Of a DNA stretch of 64,000 bases, positions 50,090-58,229 are shown in pieces. Position numbers and translations under genes: made by a program. Under the pieces are notes generated by a model. It ran no database searches. It saw nothing but the letters and a program-made list of their open reading frames with translations, and was not told where the DNA came from. The number at the start of each line of letters is the position of its first letter. Within the stretch, counting starts at the first letter, position 1. The stretch comes from Tractidigestivibacter montrealensis (GTDB lineage: Bacteria > Actinomycetota > Coriobacteriia > Coriobacteriales > Atopobiaceae): the NCBI RefSeq assembly GCF_024741235.1, contig NZ_JANSKA010000001.1:372001-436000 (forward strand). Reading direction: 5' to 3'.

Positions 50090-51163
50090 CTACTTTCCAA
50101 ACGGGCACACAGGGAAGGTGCACGGCGAGCAGTGCAGGCACAGCCCGCCCTCGCCCATCTGCACCAGGTCGCGGCGTTGCACCTCCACGCCGGCAACAAG
50201 ACGAGGCAGCACCAGGTCAAAGACCGTGGCCGCGTTGTACATGACGCAACCCGGAAGCCCCGCCACGGGCACCGTGCGGGCATCGCCGGCTGCGACCTTC
50301 TCGTCAAAGTAGCCCACGAGGAGCATCGCTCCAGGAAGGACCGGAGCCCCGTAGGTCACGATGCGCGCGCCTGCGCGCTTGATGGCGCCAGGGGTGTTGT
50401 CATCGGGGTCAACGCTCATGCCACCCGTGCACACGACCATGTCGACACCGGTCGCGAGCGCCTCGTGTATGGCCGCTACCAGGGCATCCATGTTGTCACC
50501 GGGCGTGGCGTGCCAGGTGGTTTCAACGCCGTAGCGCGCGAGCTTTGCCTCGACCACGGGAGTGAAGCGGTCCTCGATGAGGCCCTTGGCCACCTCGGAG
50601 CCCGTGGCGATGATGGCTGCCGTCTTGAGGCGCCACGGCTCCACGCGCATAAGCGGCCCGCTCTTCTCGACATCCGCGGCGCGCTCCGCCGCCTCCACCA
50701 CGGACTCCTTCACCACGAGCGGGATCACGCGCGTGCCGGCAAGGTCGTCGCCCGCGGAAACGGCAAAGCCTCCCTTGCGGGTGGCCACCATGACCTCCTC
50801 GCAGTCGTTCACGGCGAGCAGGCGCTCGGAATCGACGAGAAACACGCCGTCATGTTCCGCCTTGATGCCGATCTTGCCCTCGCGGGGCTCTCCGGCGGCA
50901 ACGCACCCCCTCCCAAGGCAGAGCGCTGCCAGGCGCCGCGCCGCGTCGTCCTCGTGCAGCATGCCGGGACCGGCCTCCCACACGTAGAGGTGCTCCTTGC
51001 CCATCGAGAGCAGCACGGGTACGTCCTCGGCGGTGACCACGTGCCCTTTCTTGAAGCGTGGCCCCTTAAAACGCGGCGACCCCTTGCCATCGCCGGGCAG
51101 AATCTGCGTCATGTCGTGGCACAGAACGTGCCCGATGGCGTCCTCGGTTCTCACAAGCTTCAT
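50090..51163 (-). CDS. MoeA-like molybdopterin-binding protein with cysteine-rich tail
   Basis: The 357-residue protein is a shorter relative of MoeA: N-terminal domain with [14 protein letters not shown] and a central MoCF domain with [26 protein letters not shown] and [11 protein letters not shown]. It likely takes part in molybdate insertion or binding of molybdopterin. A striking addition is the C-terminus [16 protein letters not shown], with four cysteines that could hold a metal or cluster. The gene overlaps moaC-MOSC by 4 bases and precedes mogA by 5. Confidence 0.87.
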   Translation of the reverse strand: MKLVRTEDAIGHVLCHDMTQILPGDGKGSPRFKGPRFKKGHVVTAEDVPVLLSMGKEHLYVWEAGPGMLHEDDAARRLAALCLGRGCVAAGEPREGKIGIKAEHDGVFLVDSERLLAVNDCEEVMVATRKGGFAVSAGDDLAGTRVIPLVVKESVVEAAERAADVEKSGPLMRVEPWRLKTAAIIATGSEVAKGLIEDRFTPVVEAKLARYGVETTWHATPGDNMDALVAAIHEALATGVDMVVCTGGMSVDPDDNTPGAIKRAGARIVTYGAPVLPGAMLLVGYFDEKVAAGDARTVPVAGLPGCVMYNAATVFDLVLPRLVAGVEVQRRDLVQMGEGGLCLHCSPCTFPVCPFGK

Positions 51164-52140
51164 GCCAGTTCGTCCTCCCCCATCACACGAACCTCGTCAC
51201 CGGCGCGCACGATGCCGCCGCGCGTCACCACACAGAAGATGCCGTCGGTGGGCATGACGCACATGCCGGTAAGACGGCGAATCTCGCAGTCGTTGTGGCA
51301 GGTCTTGCCAATCTGCGTCACCACCATGCGCGCGGGTCCCACGGCCACGGTGGTGCCCACGGGCAGGCTCTTCACGTCGATCCCGCGCGTGAGCACGTTC
51401 TCGGCAAAGTCTCCGGGCGCAAGGTCGATGCCCTTTGCGCGCATGAGGTCCACGGACTCGTTTGCCAGCAGGCTCACCTGGCGGTGCCAGGTGCCGGCGT
51501 GGGCGTCGCCCGCAATGCCCTTGCCCACCACGAGCTCGATGGAGTCGACGGGGTGCTTGCGCGTGCCCTTCTTCTCCGAGATGCAGGTGGCAACAACGGT
51601 GCCGTGCGGCAGCTCCGACGCGGCGGGCGCCGCAGCCGCAGACGCATCCAGCGGCGCCGTGGGGTCATCCCCCTCGGCGCGCACAAAGTGCCCGGACTTG
51701 CCGCCGTCCTTCTCGAGCAGGCGCACCTCGGTGATCACCATGTCGCGCTGGTGGGCCTTGCACATGTCGTAGATGGTGAGGCCGGCAACGGATGCCGCCG
51801 TGAGCGCCTCCATCTCGACGCCCGTCTCGCCGCAGCAGCGCGTTGTTGCCGTGAAGGCAATGCCGTCCTCCTCGTACGCAAACGAGACGTCAACGCCCGT
51901 GAGCTGCACGGGGTGACACATGGGCACCAGCTCCCAGCAACGCTTGGCGGCCATGATGCCCGCAACCTGCGCCACGGCAAGCACGTCTCCCTTGCGCACG
52001 CCGCCCGTGCGCACAAGCTCCAGCGTGTCCAGACGCATGAGGACCTTGCCGGCTGCACGAGCCACCCGCTGGGTCTTTGGCTTATCGGACACGTCCACCA
52101 TGCGGGCGCGACCCTCCTCGTTGAAATGCGTGAGCCCCAT
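51160..52140 (-). CDS. moaC: Fusion of MoaC (cyclic pyranopterin monophosphate synthase) and a MOSC domain
   Basis: Residues about 1-157 are Moa[29 protein letters not shown] and [20 protein letters not shown] carry the conserved catalytic lysine, histidine and glutamate-methionine-glutamate region. After an alanine-rich linker ([12 protein letters not shown]) residues about 180-326 are a MOSC domain with [32 protein letters not shown] and [11 protein letters not shown] with its conserved Cys. MoaC works with MoaA in the first step of molybdopterin synthesis; MOSC domains bind molybdopterin or deliver sulfur. The fusion couples an early and a late step. It is spaced three bases from moaA and overlaps the moeA-like gene. 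Confidence 0.92.
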   Translation of the reverse strand: MGLTHFNEEGRARMVDVSDKPKTQRVARAAGKVLMRLDTLELVRTGGVRKGDVLAVAQVAGIMAAKRCWELVPMCHPVQLTGVDVSFAYEEDGIAFTATTRCCGETGVEMEALTAASVAGLTIYDMCKAHQRDMVITEVRLLEKDGGKSGHFVRAEGDDPTAPLDASAAAAPAASELPHGTVVATCISEKKGTRKHPVDSIELVVGKGIAGDAHAGTWHRQVSLLANESVDLMRAKGIDLAPGDFAENVLTRGIDVKSLPVGTTVAVGPARMVVTQIGKTCHNDCEIRRLTGMCVMPTDGIFCVVTRGGIVRAGDEVRVMGEDELA

Positions 52141-52143
52141 GGC

Positions 52144-53091
52144 TCATCCCCCTATCTCGTTCATAGCACGCAGCGAATCGCTTGCGTGCCCGTCATCCAT
52201 CCTGTGCCCGCGCGGCTTTGCCGCAATGCCCGCGCGCATGGCATCGACCAGCTCTTGGCCGACAAGGCCGCGCAGGTTGACCTCAGTTGCGGAGTGCAGG
52301 CAGGGCTTGAGACGCCCGTCCGCCGTCACGCGTATGCGATCGCAGCTGCCGCAGAACCGGTGGGTCATGGGCCGGATGAGACCCACGTTGCCCTTCCAGC
52401 CCGGCGCGTGGTAGAGCTCCGAGACGCCCTGGCCGCCCACCGGCGCAAGCTCTGGCACTGCTGAAAGGACCTCGTCTGCCGAGACAAAGCGTCCCTTGGG
52501 CCAGCCGGCGCACTCCCCCATGCGCATGAGCTCGATGAAGCGCACGGTGAGGTCGCGGTCGCGCGCAAGCTCGGCCAGCGGTCGCAGCTCATCGTCATTC
52601 ACACCGCCGACAAGCACGCAGTTGACCTTGGTGTTAGTGAAGCCTGCGGCGTGGGCCGCCTCGAGGCCGGCAAGCGCGTCCGCAAGCGTGCCGCGCCGCG
52701 TGATGGCCTCGTAGCGTGCGGCATCGAGCGTGTCCAGGCTCACGTTAAGGCGCGTGAGCCCCGCGGCACGCAGGTTGCCAGCAATGGGCGCGAGCAGCGT
52801 GGCGTTGGTAGTCATGTCCACCTCGTCGATGCCCGGCACAGAGGCAACCATGCCCACAAGGTCAACAATGCCGCGCCTCACCAGGGGCTCCCCACCCGTA
52901 AGACGCACCTTACGCACTCCCAGTGACGCAGCCGCAGCCACAATGTCGCGCATCTCCTCAAAGGAGAGGATGTCTGCGTGCGAGAGCATGGGCACGCCAT
53001 TCTCGGGCATGCAGTAAACGCAGCGGCAGTTGCAGCGGTCGGTCACCGAGAGGCGCAGGTAGCGTATGTCGCGGCCGTAATCGTCACGCAC
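52144..53091 (-). CDS. moaA: GTP 3',8-cyclase MoaA
   Basis: The radical-SAM enzyme begins [20 protein letters not shown]; the GTG at 53091 was chosen because it puts this family start right after GGGAGG, whereas the longer open frame is antisense-like sequence inside modC. The SAM-cluster motif is Cys20-x3-Cys24-x2-Cys27, the second cluster motif near the C-terminus is FCGSCDRIRVTADGRLKPCL, and the protein ends in the double glycine (NEIGG) needed for activity. MoaA converts GTP to the precursor that MoaC cyclises. The gene overlaps modC by 8 bases. Confidence 0.93.
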   Translation of the reverse strand: MRDDYGRDIRYLRLSVTDRCNCRCVYCMPENGVPMLSHADILSFEEMRDIVAAAASLGVRKVRLTGGEPLVRRGIVDLVGMVASVPGIDEVDMTTNATLLAPIAGNLRAAGLTRLNVSLDTLDAARYEAITRRGTLADALAGLEAAHAAGFTNTKVNCVLVGGVNDDELRPLAELARDRDLTVRFIELMRMGECAGWPKGRFVSADEVLSAVPELAPVGGQGVSELYHAPGWKGNVGLIRPMTHRFCGSCDRIRVTADGRLKPCLHSATEVNLRGLVGQELVDAMRAGIAAKPRGHRMDDGHASDSLRAMNEIGG

Positions 53092-54226
53092 GAGGCGCGC
53101 CTCCCTTCCCTGTGTTGTCCAAAGTAATTGCGTCAGGCGTTTCGCCGTTACACGCCGAGACAAGCGGCATAACCGTCTGGGGCGGCGCCACAAGCACCAG
53201 CTGCACGGGATTGCCAAGCGCAGCCCAGGCGTCCTTCTCGCACTCGTAGCGAAGTGAGGCGCCTCCGGGCGTGCGGGCCATCACGATCGTCGAGAATGTC
53301 GAGTCTATCACCCGCTCAACGGTGCAGGGAATCGCATTCCCGCCAGCGGCGCTCACAGCGCCGTCGCCTGCCGCATGCGCCTGGAAGTAGTGCGCGCGTA
53401 TGCCCACGTGCGTGACGCCCTCGGGCACGGGAAGCGAAGTCTCCAGCGTAACGCCCCAGTCATCACATACGAGCAGACCAGGGCCCGCCACATGCGCACG
53501 GCTCACGTTCTTGCAGCCGCTGATGAGGGCCGCCGCCAGCGTGGCCGGCGCGGCAAAGAGCTCACGCACGCCCACCTTGGCGTCCGAGCGGCCGCGGTCG
53601 AGCACGCAGACCGTATCGCACATGCGGTAGACCTCGTCGCGGTTGTGCGAAACGTAGACCGCCCCACCGGGAAAGCCGCGTAGGACGTCTGCAAGTTCAA
53701 GCTCGAGCTGCCAGCGCAGGTACCCGTCGAGCGCCGAGAAGGGCTCGTCAAGCAGGATGAGCTCTGGGTCGCTTGCGAGGATGCGCGCCATGGCGCAACG
53801 CTGCTGCTGGCCGCCGGAGAGCTGGGCCGGCTTGTGGTGCTCAAGGCCCTCCAGGCGCATGGCGGCAATCTCTTTTGCCGCACGCGCCAAGCGCTCCTCG
53901 CGCGTGGCACCGGCAGCCCCGGCACGCACGTTCTGCTCGACAGTCATGGTGGGAAAGAGCGCGTAGCTCTGGAAGAGGTAACCCACGCGGCGCTGCTGCG
54001 GCGGCAGGTCCACGTGCGTGCTAGAATCGAAGAGCGTGCGCCCGCCCAGCACGATGCGCCCCGAGTCAGGGCGCTCGATGCCGGCGATGCACTTGAGCGT
54101 CATGGACTTGCCGCAGCCCGAGGGGCCGAGCAGTGCCATGATCTCATCTGGATGCTCGATGGCAAACGAGACGTCAAGCGAGAAGGATCCGAGCCGCTTG
54201 GTGATGTCGACCTCGAGCGTCGTCAT
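53084..54226 (-). CDS. modC: Molybdate ABC transporter ATPase
   Basis: The 380-residue ATPase has Walker [10 protein letters not shown]-loop YLFQSYALF, signature LSGGQQQR, Walker [13 protein letters not shown] and SHNRDE with the switch histidine. The C-terminal 150 residues form a regulatory region like that of ModC, without a clear pair of TOBE motifs. With ModB and ModA it imports molybdate, needed for the many Mo hydroxylases of this window. The start at 54226 overlaps the modB stop by 4 bases (ATGA). Confidence 0.92.
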   Translation of the reverse strand: MTTLEVDITKRLGSFSLDVSFAIEHPDEIMALLGPSGCGKSMTLKCIAGIERPDSGRIVLGGRTLFDSSTHVDLPPQQRRVGYLFQSYALFPTMTVEQNVRAGAAGATREERLARAAKEIAAMRLEGLEHHKPAQLSGGQQQRCAMARILASDPELILLDEPFSALDGYLRWQLELELADVLRGFPGGAVYVSHNRDEVYRMCDTVCVLDRGRSDAKVGVRELFAAPATLAAALISGCKNVSRAHVAGPGLLVCDDWGVTLETSLPVPEGVTHVGIRAHYFQAHAAGDGAVSAAGGNAIPCTVERVIDSTFSTIVMARTPGGASLRYECEKDAWAALGNPVQLVLVAPPQTVMPLVSACNGETPDAITLDNTGKGGAPRA

Positions 54227-54906
54227 GCGACCGCCCCCTTCGCGCGGGCGGAGCGAGAACGCGCCTCGAGCATGTTCATGGCGAGAAGCACCACGGCGCT
54301 TATCGCCAGATTCACGAGGACCCACTGGAACGCCAGGCCATCCTCGCCGGTACGCCAGAGCTGGTAGACCGTTGTGGAGACGGTAGCGGTAGAGCCCGGG
54401 GTATAACCCGCGACCATCGAGGTGGCGCCATACTCGCCCAGCGCCCGCGCGAAGGCCAAGACCGAGCCCGCGATGATGCCCTGACGGCAGGCAGGCATCT
54501 TGACGCGCCAGAACACCCAGGTATTGGATTTTCCCAGCGTGCGGCCGGCGTCGGCCAAGCTCTGGTCAAAGCCCTCGAACGCACCGCGCGCCGTGCGGTA
54601 CATGAGCGGGAAGCTCACCACCACGGTGGCAAAGATGGCCGAGTACCAGGTCATGGTGAGCTTCACGCCAAAGGTAGCCAGCACCCATGAGCCGATGGGG
54701 CGCCTAGGCCCGAGAAGCACCAGCAGGAGGTAGCCCACGACGGTGGGTGGCAGCACCAGGGGCAGCGTGAGCACCACGTCGAGGATGCCCTTCGCCACCC
54801 GGGGCGCCCGCGCCACCACGTCCGCGAGCCAGATGCCGAGAAGGTAGACCACCGCCGTGGAGATGGCGGCTATTCTCAGCGAGTTGAGAAGCGGATACCA
54901 GTCCAT
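54223..54906 (-). CDS. modB: Molybdate ABC transporter permease
   Basis: The 227-residue permease has five or six membrane helices and the EAA loop LADAGRTLGKSNTWVFWRVKMP, preceded by LPLVLPPTVVGYLLLVLLG, both hallmark ModB/CysT-family motifs. It begins MDWYPLLNSLRIAAIS, six bases after the modA stop, and overlaps modC by 4 bases. It forms the membrane channel for molybdate. Confidence 0.94.
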   Translation of the reverse strand: MDWYPLLNSLRIAAISTAVVYLLGIWLADVVARAPRVAKGILDVVLTLPLVLPPTVVGYLLLVLLGPRRPIGSWVLATFGVKLTMTWYSAIFATVVVSFPLMYRTARGAFEGFDQSLADAGRTLGKSNTWVFWRVKMPACRQGIIAGSVLAFARALGEYGATSMVAGYTPGSTATVSTTVYQLWRTGEDGLAFQWVLVNLAISAVVLLAMNMLEARSRSARAKGAVA

Positions 54907-54912
54907 GCCGCG

Positions 54913-55791
54913 CTACGCCTCGGCAAGCGGCGTGAAGCCGACCTTCTCGAAGCAGTCACCGGCATCTTTGGTCTTGAGGAAACTGAGAAAGGATGCGGCG
55001 AGATCGGGCTGGAGGGCATTCTTGGTGGCCGCAGCCGGGTAGACCACGCGGCCGCACATCTCCTCCATTGCCTCGTCCACCATGGTGAGGTTTGCCGACG
55101 TGGCGTCGGTCTTGTAGATGACTCCACAGTCGACGGCCGCCTCGGTTACCTGCGAGGTGACCTCCTTCACATTGGTGCCGTAGGTGATGCAGCCAGCGTT
55201 TGCCAGCTCGGTCTCGTCGAGGTTGTAGTAGGCGAGAATCTTCTGGGTGTACTGGCCCACGGGCACATCGGAGTTGCCCATCCCCAGCAGGATGTCGTGG
55301 GCCTGGAGCTTTTTGGCCATGTCATCGAAGCCCTGGACGGCCTTGGGGTTGCCGTCGGGCACGCAGAGCGTGACCTTGTTCTCGAGGATGTCAAAGCGCG
55401 TATCGTGGTTGATGAAGTCGAGACCTTCGTCGTTGCCGGAGGTGGCGCTGGCATCAAGCTGATTCATCTGCTTCTGGCCGGCGGAGATGAAGACGTCGCA
55501 GTCTGCCCCCTCCTGGATCTGTGTCTTGAGGGTGCCCGAAGAGTCGAAGTTGAAGCTGATGTCCACACCGTCGTTGACCGCCTTGAAGAGGTTGCCCGCC
55601 TCGGTGAGCGACTCGGTAAGCGAGGCTGCCGCAAAGACGGTGAGCGTCTTTGCCTCTGCCGTAGACGTGGTGTCTGTCGCCGTCGAGCCTGTGGACTGGG
55701 ACTGTGTGCCTCCGCACGCTGCCAGTCCAAGGCCTGCCGCGGCTACTGCCGCCGACACAAACGAACGCCTGGTAATGCTGGAGCCTGCCAT
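54913..55791 (-). CDS. modA: Molybdate-binding lipoprotein
   Basis: The 292-residue protein starts with a twin-arginine lipoprotein signal (ITRRSFVSAA then LGLAACGG with lipobox cysteine). The mature part is a ModA-type binding protein: TLTVFAAASLTESLTE at the start, FNFDSSGTLKTQIQEGADCDVFISAG and VPVGQYTQKIL, where the conserved serines bind the oxyanion. It is the first gene of the molybdate uptake and cofactor operon. A perfect 19-bp copy of the shared palindrome lies 155-173 bases upstream, tying molybdate supply to purine catabolism. AAAGGAAAG precedes the ATG. Confidence 0.94.
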   Translation of the reverse strand: MAGSSITRRSFVSAAVAAAGLGLAACGGTQSQSTGSTATDTTSTAEAKTLTVFAAASLTESLTEAGNLFKAVNDGVDISFNFDSSGTLKTQIQEGADCDVFISAGQKQMNQLDASATSGNDEGLDFINHDTRFDILENKVTLCVPDGNPKAVQGFDDMAKKLQAHDILLGMGNSDVPVGQYTQKILAYYNLDETELANAGCITYGTNVKEVTSQVTEAAVDCGVIYKTDATSANLTMVDEAMEEMCGRVVYPAAATKNALQPDLAASFLSFLKTKDAGDCFEKVGFTPLAEA

Positions 55792-55945
55792 GGTGCTTTC
55801 CTTTCCCTCGGTGTGATGCCTGCCTGGGGCGCATCTCTGGTGCGATGCTTTTTTGCGTACCGCCCATGTGGTGCCTGTGGGCTTCGCTGCCGTGGATGTG
55901 GTGCCTGTCCGATGGCGGCGTTCTTGCTTACAAACTATAACGCCG

Positions 55946-55964
55946 TTCAAACAAAAAGTTTGAA
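55946..55964. promoter_or_regulatory. Shared purine/molybdenum operator, perfect copy, upstream of modA
   Basis: TTCAAAC-AAAAA-GTTTGAA is a perfect palindrome with 7-bp arms, the same core as at ygeY read on the other strand. TTATAGT, a good -10 on the minus strand, begins about 5 bases beyond it. It differs from known ModE sites of E. coli (ATCGCTATATA-type arms). Confidence 0.75.
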
Positions 55965-56024
55965 AAAGGTGGTGGGCGGGTCGTAGGCGGCGCGGGCGGT
56001 GCAGACAGCAGATCGAGCACGTCA

Positions 56025-56381
56025 CTACTCCCCCGCTTCGCGCGAGCGCGTCTGGTCGTAGGCAAAGACCCACCATCGAAGCTCCTCGGGCTGGCCCACC
56101 GCCGGAACGGCGCTGCGCCGCTCGAGGTAGAGCTCCGTCTCGTGCCCGCCAAAGCGCACGTGGTAGCAGGCCTGCCGTCGCCCGCGCGTCTCGGCGCCAA
56201 ATGTGCCCTCCTCTGTTACCTCATCGATTGCAAAACTCCTCCCATCCTTCCAAATGACCGCAACGGGTTCCAGGGAGCCGTCACGCCCAAAGCGCGCGAT
56301 GACATCCACGTACTCGCGGTGCACACGACGCCGCGTTCCGTCTGTGAGCGTTCGATATTCCATGCCCAGAGAGTAGAACAT
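56025..56381 (-). CDS. Small conserved protein divergent from the SOS polymerase
   Basis: The 118-residue protein (112 if started at the internal ATG 56363, MEYRTLTDG) contains REYVDVIARFGRDGSLEPVAV and WKDGRSFAIDEV, followed by ACYHVRFGGHETELYLE. Short proteins of this look are commonly found beside Y-family polymerase genes in Gram-positive bacteria; the function is unknown to me. The first ATG lies inside a LexA-like box and has AGGGAA upstream; the second has no clear ribosome site. It is divergent from the polymerase gene and both promoters carry a LexA-like box, so it is likely DNA-damage induced. Confidence 0.72.
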   Translation of the reverse strand: MFYSLGMEYRTLTDGTRRRVHREYVDVIARFGRDGSLEPVAVIWKDGRSFAIDEVTEEGTFGAETRGRRQACYHVRFGGHETELYLERRSAVPAVGQPEELRWWVFAYDQTRSREAGE

Positions 56382-56387
56382 GTGTTC
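56376..56387. promoter_or_regulatory. LexA-like SOS box 1
   Basis: GAACATGTGTTC is a perfect match to the Gram-positive LexA/DinR half-site pattern GAAC-N4-GTTC. It overlaps the first possible start codon of the small divergent gene. Confidence 0.75.
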
Positions 56388-56433
56388 CCTATCGACAAGC
56401 GAACGAGTAGTGAATTCTCCGAGCGGAACGCGC

Positions 56434-56487
56434 TTATTTGTGTCGCGCGAACGCCGTATAACCTTATGCGAGTTAGAACATGTGTTC
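56434..56487 (+). promoter_or_regulatory. Promoter and LexA-like SOS box 2 of the Y-family polymerase gene
   Basis: TTATTT (56434-56439) and TATAAC (56457-56462) with 17 bases between form a plausible promoter. An identical GAACATGTGTTC box at 56476-56487 lies just downstream at the expected transcription start, 20 bases before the ATG, a typical repression site. Confidence 0.72.
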
Positions 56488-56507
56488 TTAGATGGAATGG
56501 AGGAGCC

Positions 56508-57788
56508 ATGGCACCAGATGCGCACGCACTCGAGAAGACCTACCTGGCAATCGACCTCAAGTCGTTTTACGCAAGTGTGGAATGCGCCGACAGGGGCCTG
56601 GACCCCTTCGCCACGGACCTTGTAGTGGCAGACCCAACGCGCAGCCCCAACACCATCTGCCTGGCCATAACCCCCGCGCTCAAGGCCAAGGGGGTCAGGA
56701 ACCGCTGCCGCGTGCGCGAGATACCCCAGGGCATCCCCTACATCACCGCCATGCCCAGGATGCACCGCTACATGGAGGTCTCCGCGCAGGTGTACGCCAT
56801 CTACTTGCGCTACGTGTCCAGTCAGGACGCCTGGCCGTACAGCGTGGACGAGGCATTTCTCGATGTGACGCCCTACCAGGCGCTCTATGGCCCCAACGCG
56901 CGGGCGCTCGCAAAGCGCATCATCGCCACGGTACGAGAGGAGACGGGCGTCTCGGCAACGGCGGGCATAGGCCCCAACATGTTTCTCTGCAAGGTGGCGC
57001 TCGACCTCATGGCCAAGCACGCCGCAGATGGCATAGGACAGCTGGACGAGAAGACCTTTCGCCGCGACGTGTGGTTCCACCATCCCATCACGAACATCTG
57101 GGGCATAGGGCCCGGCATTGCGCGCAGGCTCGCTCGGGCGGGCGTCTACGACCTTGCGGGCATCTGCGCCACGGACCCAACGTGGCTGTGCGGGGAGTTT
57201 GGCCGCAACGCCGAATGGCTCATTGACCACGCCTGGGGGCTCGAGCCCTGCACCATTGCGGACGCCCGCGGGTACGTGCCCAGGGCGCGCTCGCTCTCCA
57301 ACGGCCAGGTGCTTATGCGCGACTACGGCTTTGGCGAGGCGCGCGTGGTGCTGCGCGAGATGGCCTGGCAGAGCTGCCTGGACTTGCGGCAGCGGGCGCT
57401 CGCATGCGACACGGTGGGGCTCTACGTGGGCTACTCGGGCCAGGCCGAGCTTTTTGGGCACGGCGGCGGACAGAGGGGCCTCGGGCACCAAACAGCCGGC
57501 GAGCGAGAGGTGACGGACGCGCTTCTCGCGCTCTACGACCAGACGGTTGCGCGCAACGTGCCCATACGCCGCGTGTGCCTGTGGCTGGGCGGCGTTGTCC
57601 CGGCGGCCATCGCAGCCCCCACGATCTTCGACAACCCCGTGGCAGACGCGCGTGAGGCACGGCTGGCCGGCGCCGTGATGCGCGCGCGACGGCGCTTTGG
57701 GCCCAACACCGTGCTTTCTGGCACGAGTCTGCTTCCCGCCGCCAATGCCCGTGAACGCAACCTGCAGATCGGGGGCCACCGTGCGTGA
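56508..57788 (+). CDS. Y-family DNA polymerase (UmuC/DinB type), SOS-regulated
   Basis: The 426-residue protein begins after GGAGG at ATG 56508. Residues 14-27 read AIDLKSFYASVECA with the first catalytic aspartate; YSVDEAFLDVT near residue 105 provides the catalytic Asp-Glu pair; ATAGIGPNMFLCKVALD and ITNIWGIGPGIARRL (helix-hairpin-helix) follow, then a little-finger domain. It is a translesion polymerase closer to UmuC/UvrX of Gram-positives than to DinB. The 3-prime end overlaps a YolD-like gene, the usual partner in Firmicutes. A LexA-like box 20 bp upstream implies induction by DNA damage. Confidence 0.93.
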   Translation: MAPDAHALEKTYLAIDLKSFYASVECADRGLDPFATDLVVADPTRSPNTICLAITPALKAKGVRNRCRVREIPQGIPYITAMPRMHRYMEVSAQVYAIYLRYVSSQDAWPYSVDEAFLDVTPYQALYGPNARALAKRIIATVREETGVSATAGIGPNMFLCKVALDLMAKHAADGIGQLDEKTFRRDVWFHHPITNIWGIGPGIARRLARAGVYDLAGICATDPTWLCGEFGRNAEWLIDHAWGLEPCTIADARGYVPRARSLSNGQVLMRDYGFGEARVVLREMAWQSCLDLRQRALACDTVGLYVGYSGQAELFGHGGGQRGLGHQTAGEREVTDALLALYDQTVARNVPIRRVCLWLGGVVPAAIAAPTIFDNPVADAREARLAGAVMRARRRFGPNTVLSGTSLLPAANARERNLQIGGHRA

Positions 57789-58080
57789 GAACGTGCGCCA
57801 AGAGATCGGCCGGCTGCCTTTGGCATCCTCGTGGCCAGACATAGGCGAGCGCGAGCAGGAGCGCAGGGAAGCGGTGCTTAGGGGCATTGTCCAGCGCATT
57901 GTTGAGGACGGGCCGCGCCGTGCCATGGCCTCCCCCGAGCGGGGGCGCCAGTTCATCCCATTTGCCGCCCTCCGTGGCTACGACGAGATGCTCGAGGAGG
58001 TGGAGCTCCGCGCCGCCGGCGCCAGAGGGAGCGCCTCAGCAGCCGCGGCGGAGAGAAACGCGCCTCCGGCGCAGAAATGA
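57781..58080 (+). CDS. YolD-like protein
   Basis: The 99-residue protein starts at GTG 57781, overlapping the polymerase stop by 8 bases. It has the YolD family core: RRAMASPERGRQFIPFAALRGYDEMLEE, matching the R-x-x-QFxPFAALxGYD consensus. YolD-like proteins are encoded next to Y-family polymerases and are thought to work with them. The C-terminal 20 residues are Ala/Arg-rich, and the stop codon TGA lies in the loop of a REP-like hairpin, so the tail may be repeat-derived. Confidence 0.82.
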   Translation: MRENVRQEIGRLPLASSWPDIGEREQERREAVLRGIVQRIVEDGPRRAMASPERGRQFIPFAALRGYDEMLEEVELRAAGARGSASAAAAERNAPPAQK

Positions 58081-58092
58081 CGCCGGGGGCGC
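58060..58092. repeat. REP-like hairpin at the end of the yolD-like gene
   Basis: GCGCCTCCGGCG and CGCCGGGGGCGC pair over 12 bp (one wobble) around CAGAAATGA; the TGA in the loop is the stop codon of the yolD-like gene. Same family as 11697 and 31255. Confidence 0.65.
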
Positions 58093-58229
58093 GTTGTAGC
58101 AGCAACCACGTTGCCGGCGAGGTTCTCGGCGCCCACCAACCCCAACGCCGCGTACACATCGGCAACGTATACTGTCTTCTTGGCTTATTCGCCGCGAGGT
58201 ACCTTGTCACAAGACCCGAAAGGAAACCC

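Noticed and set aside
53092-53217. Longer N-terminus for MoaA
   Set aside because: The extra 42 codons overlap modC, do not resemble MoaA, and a GTG at 53091 with GGGAGG upstream gives the normal family start.
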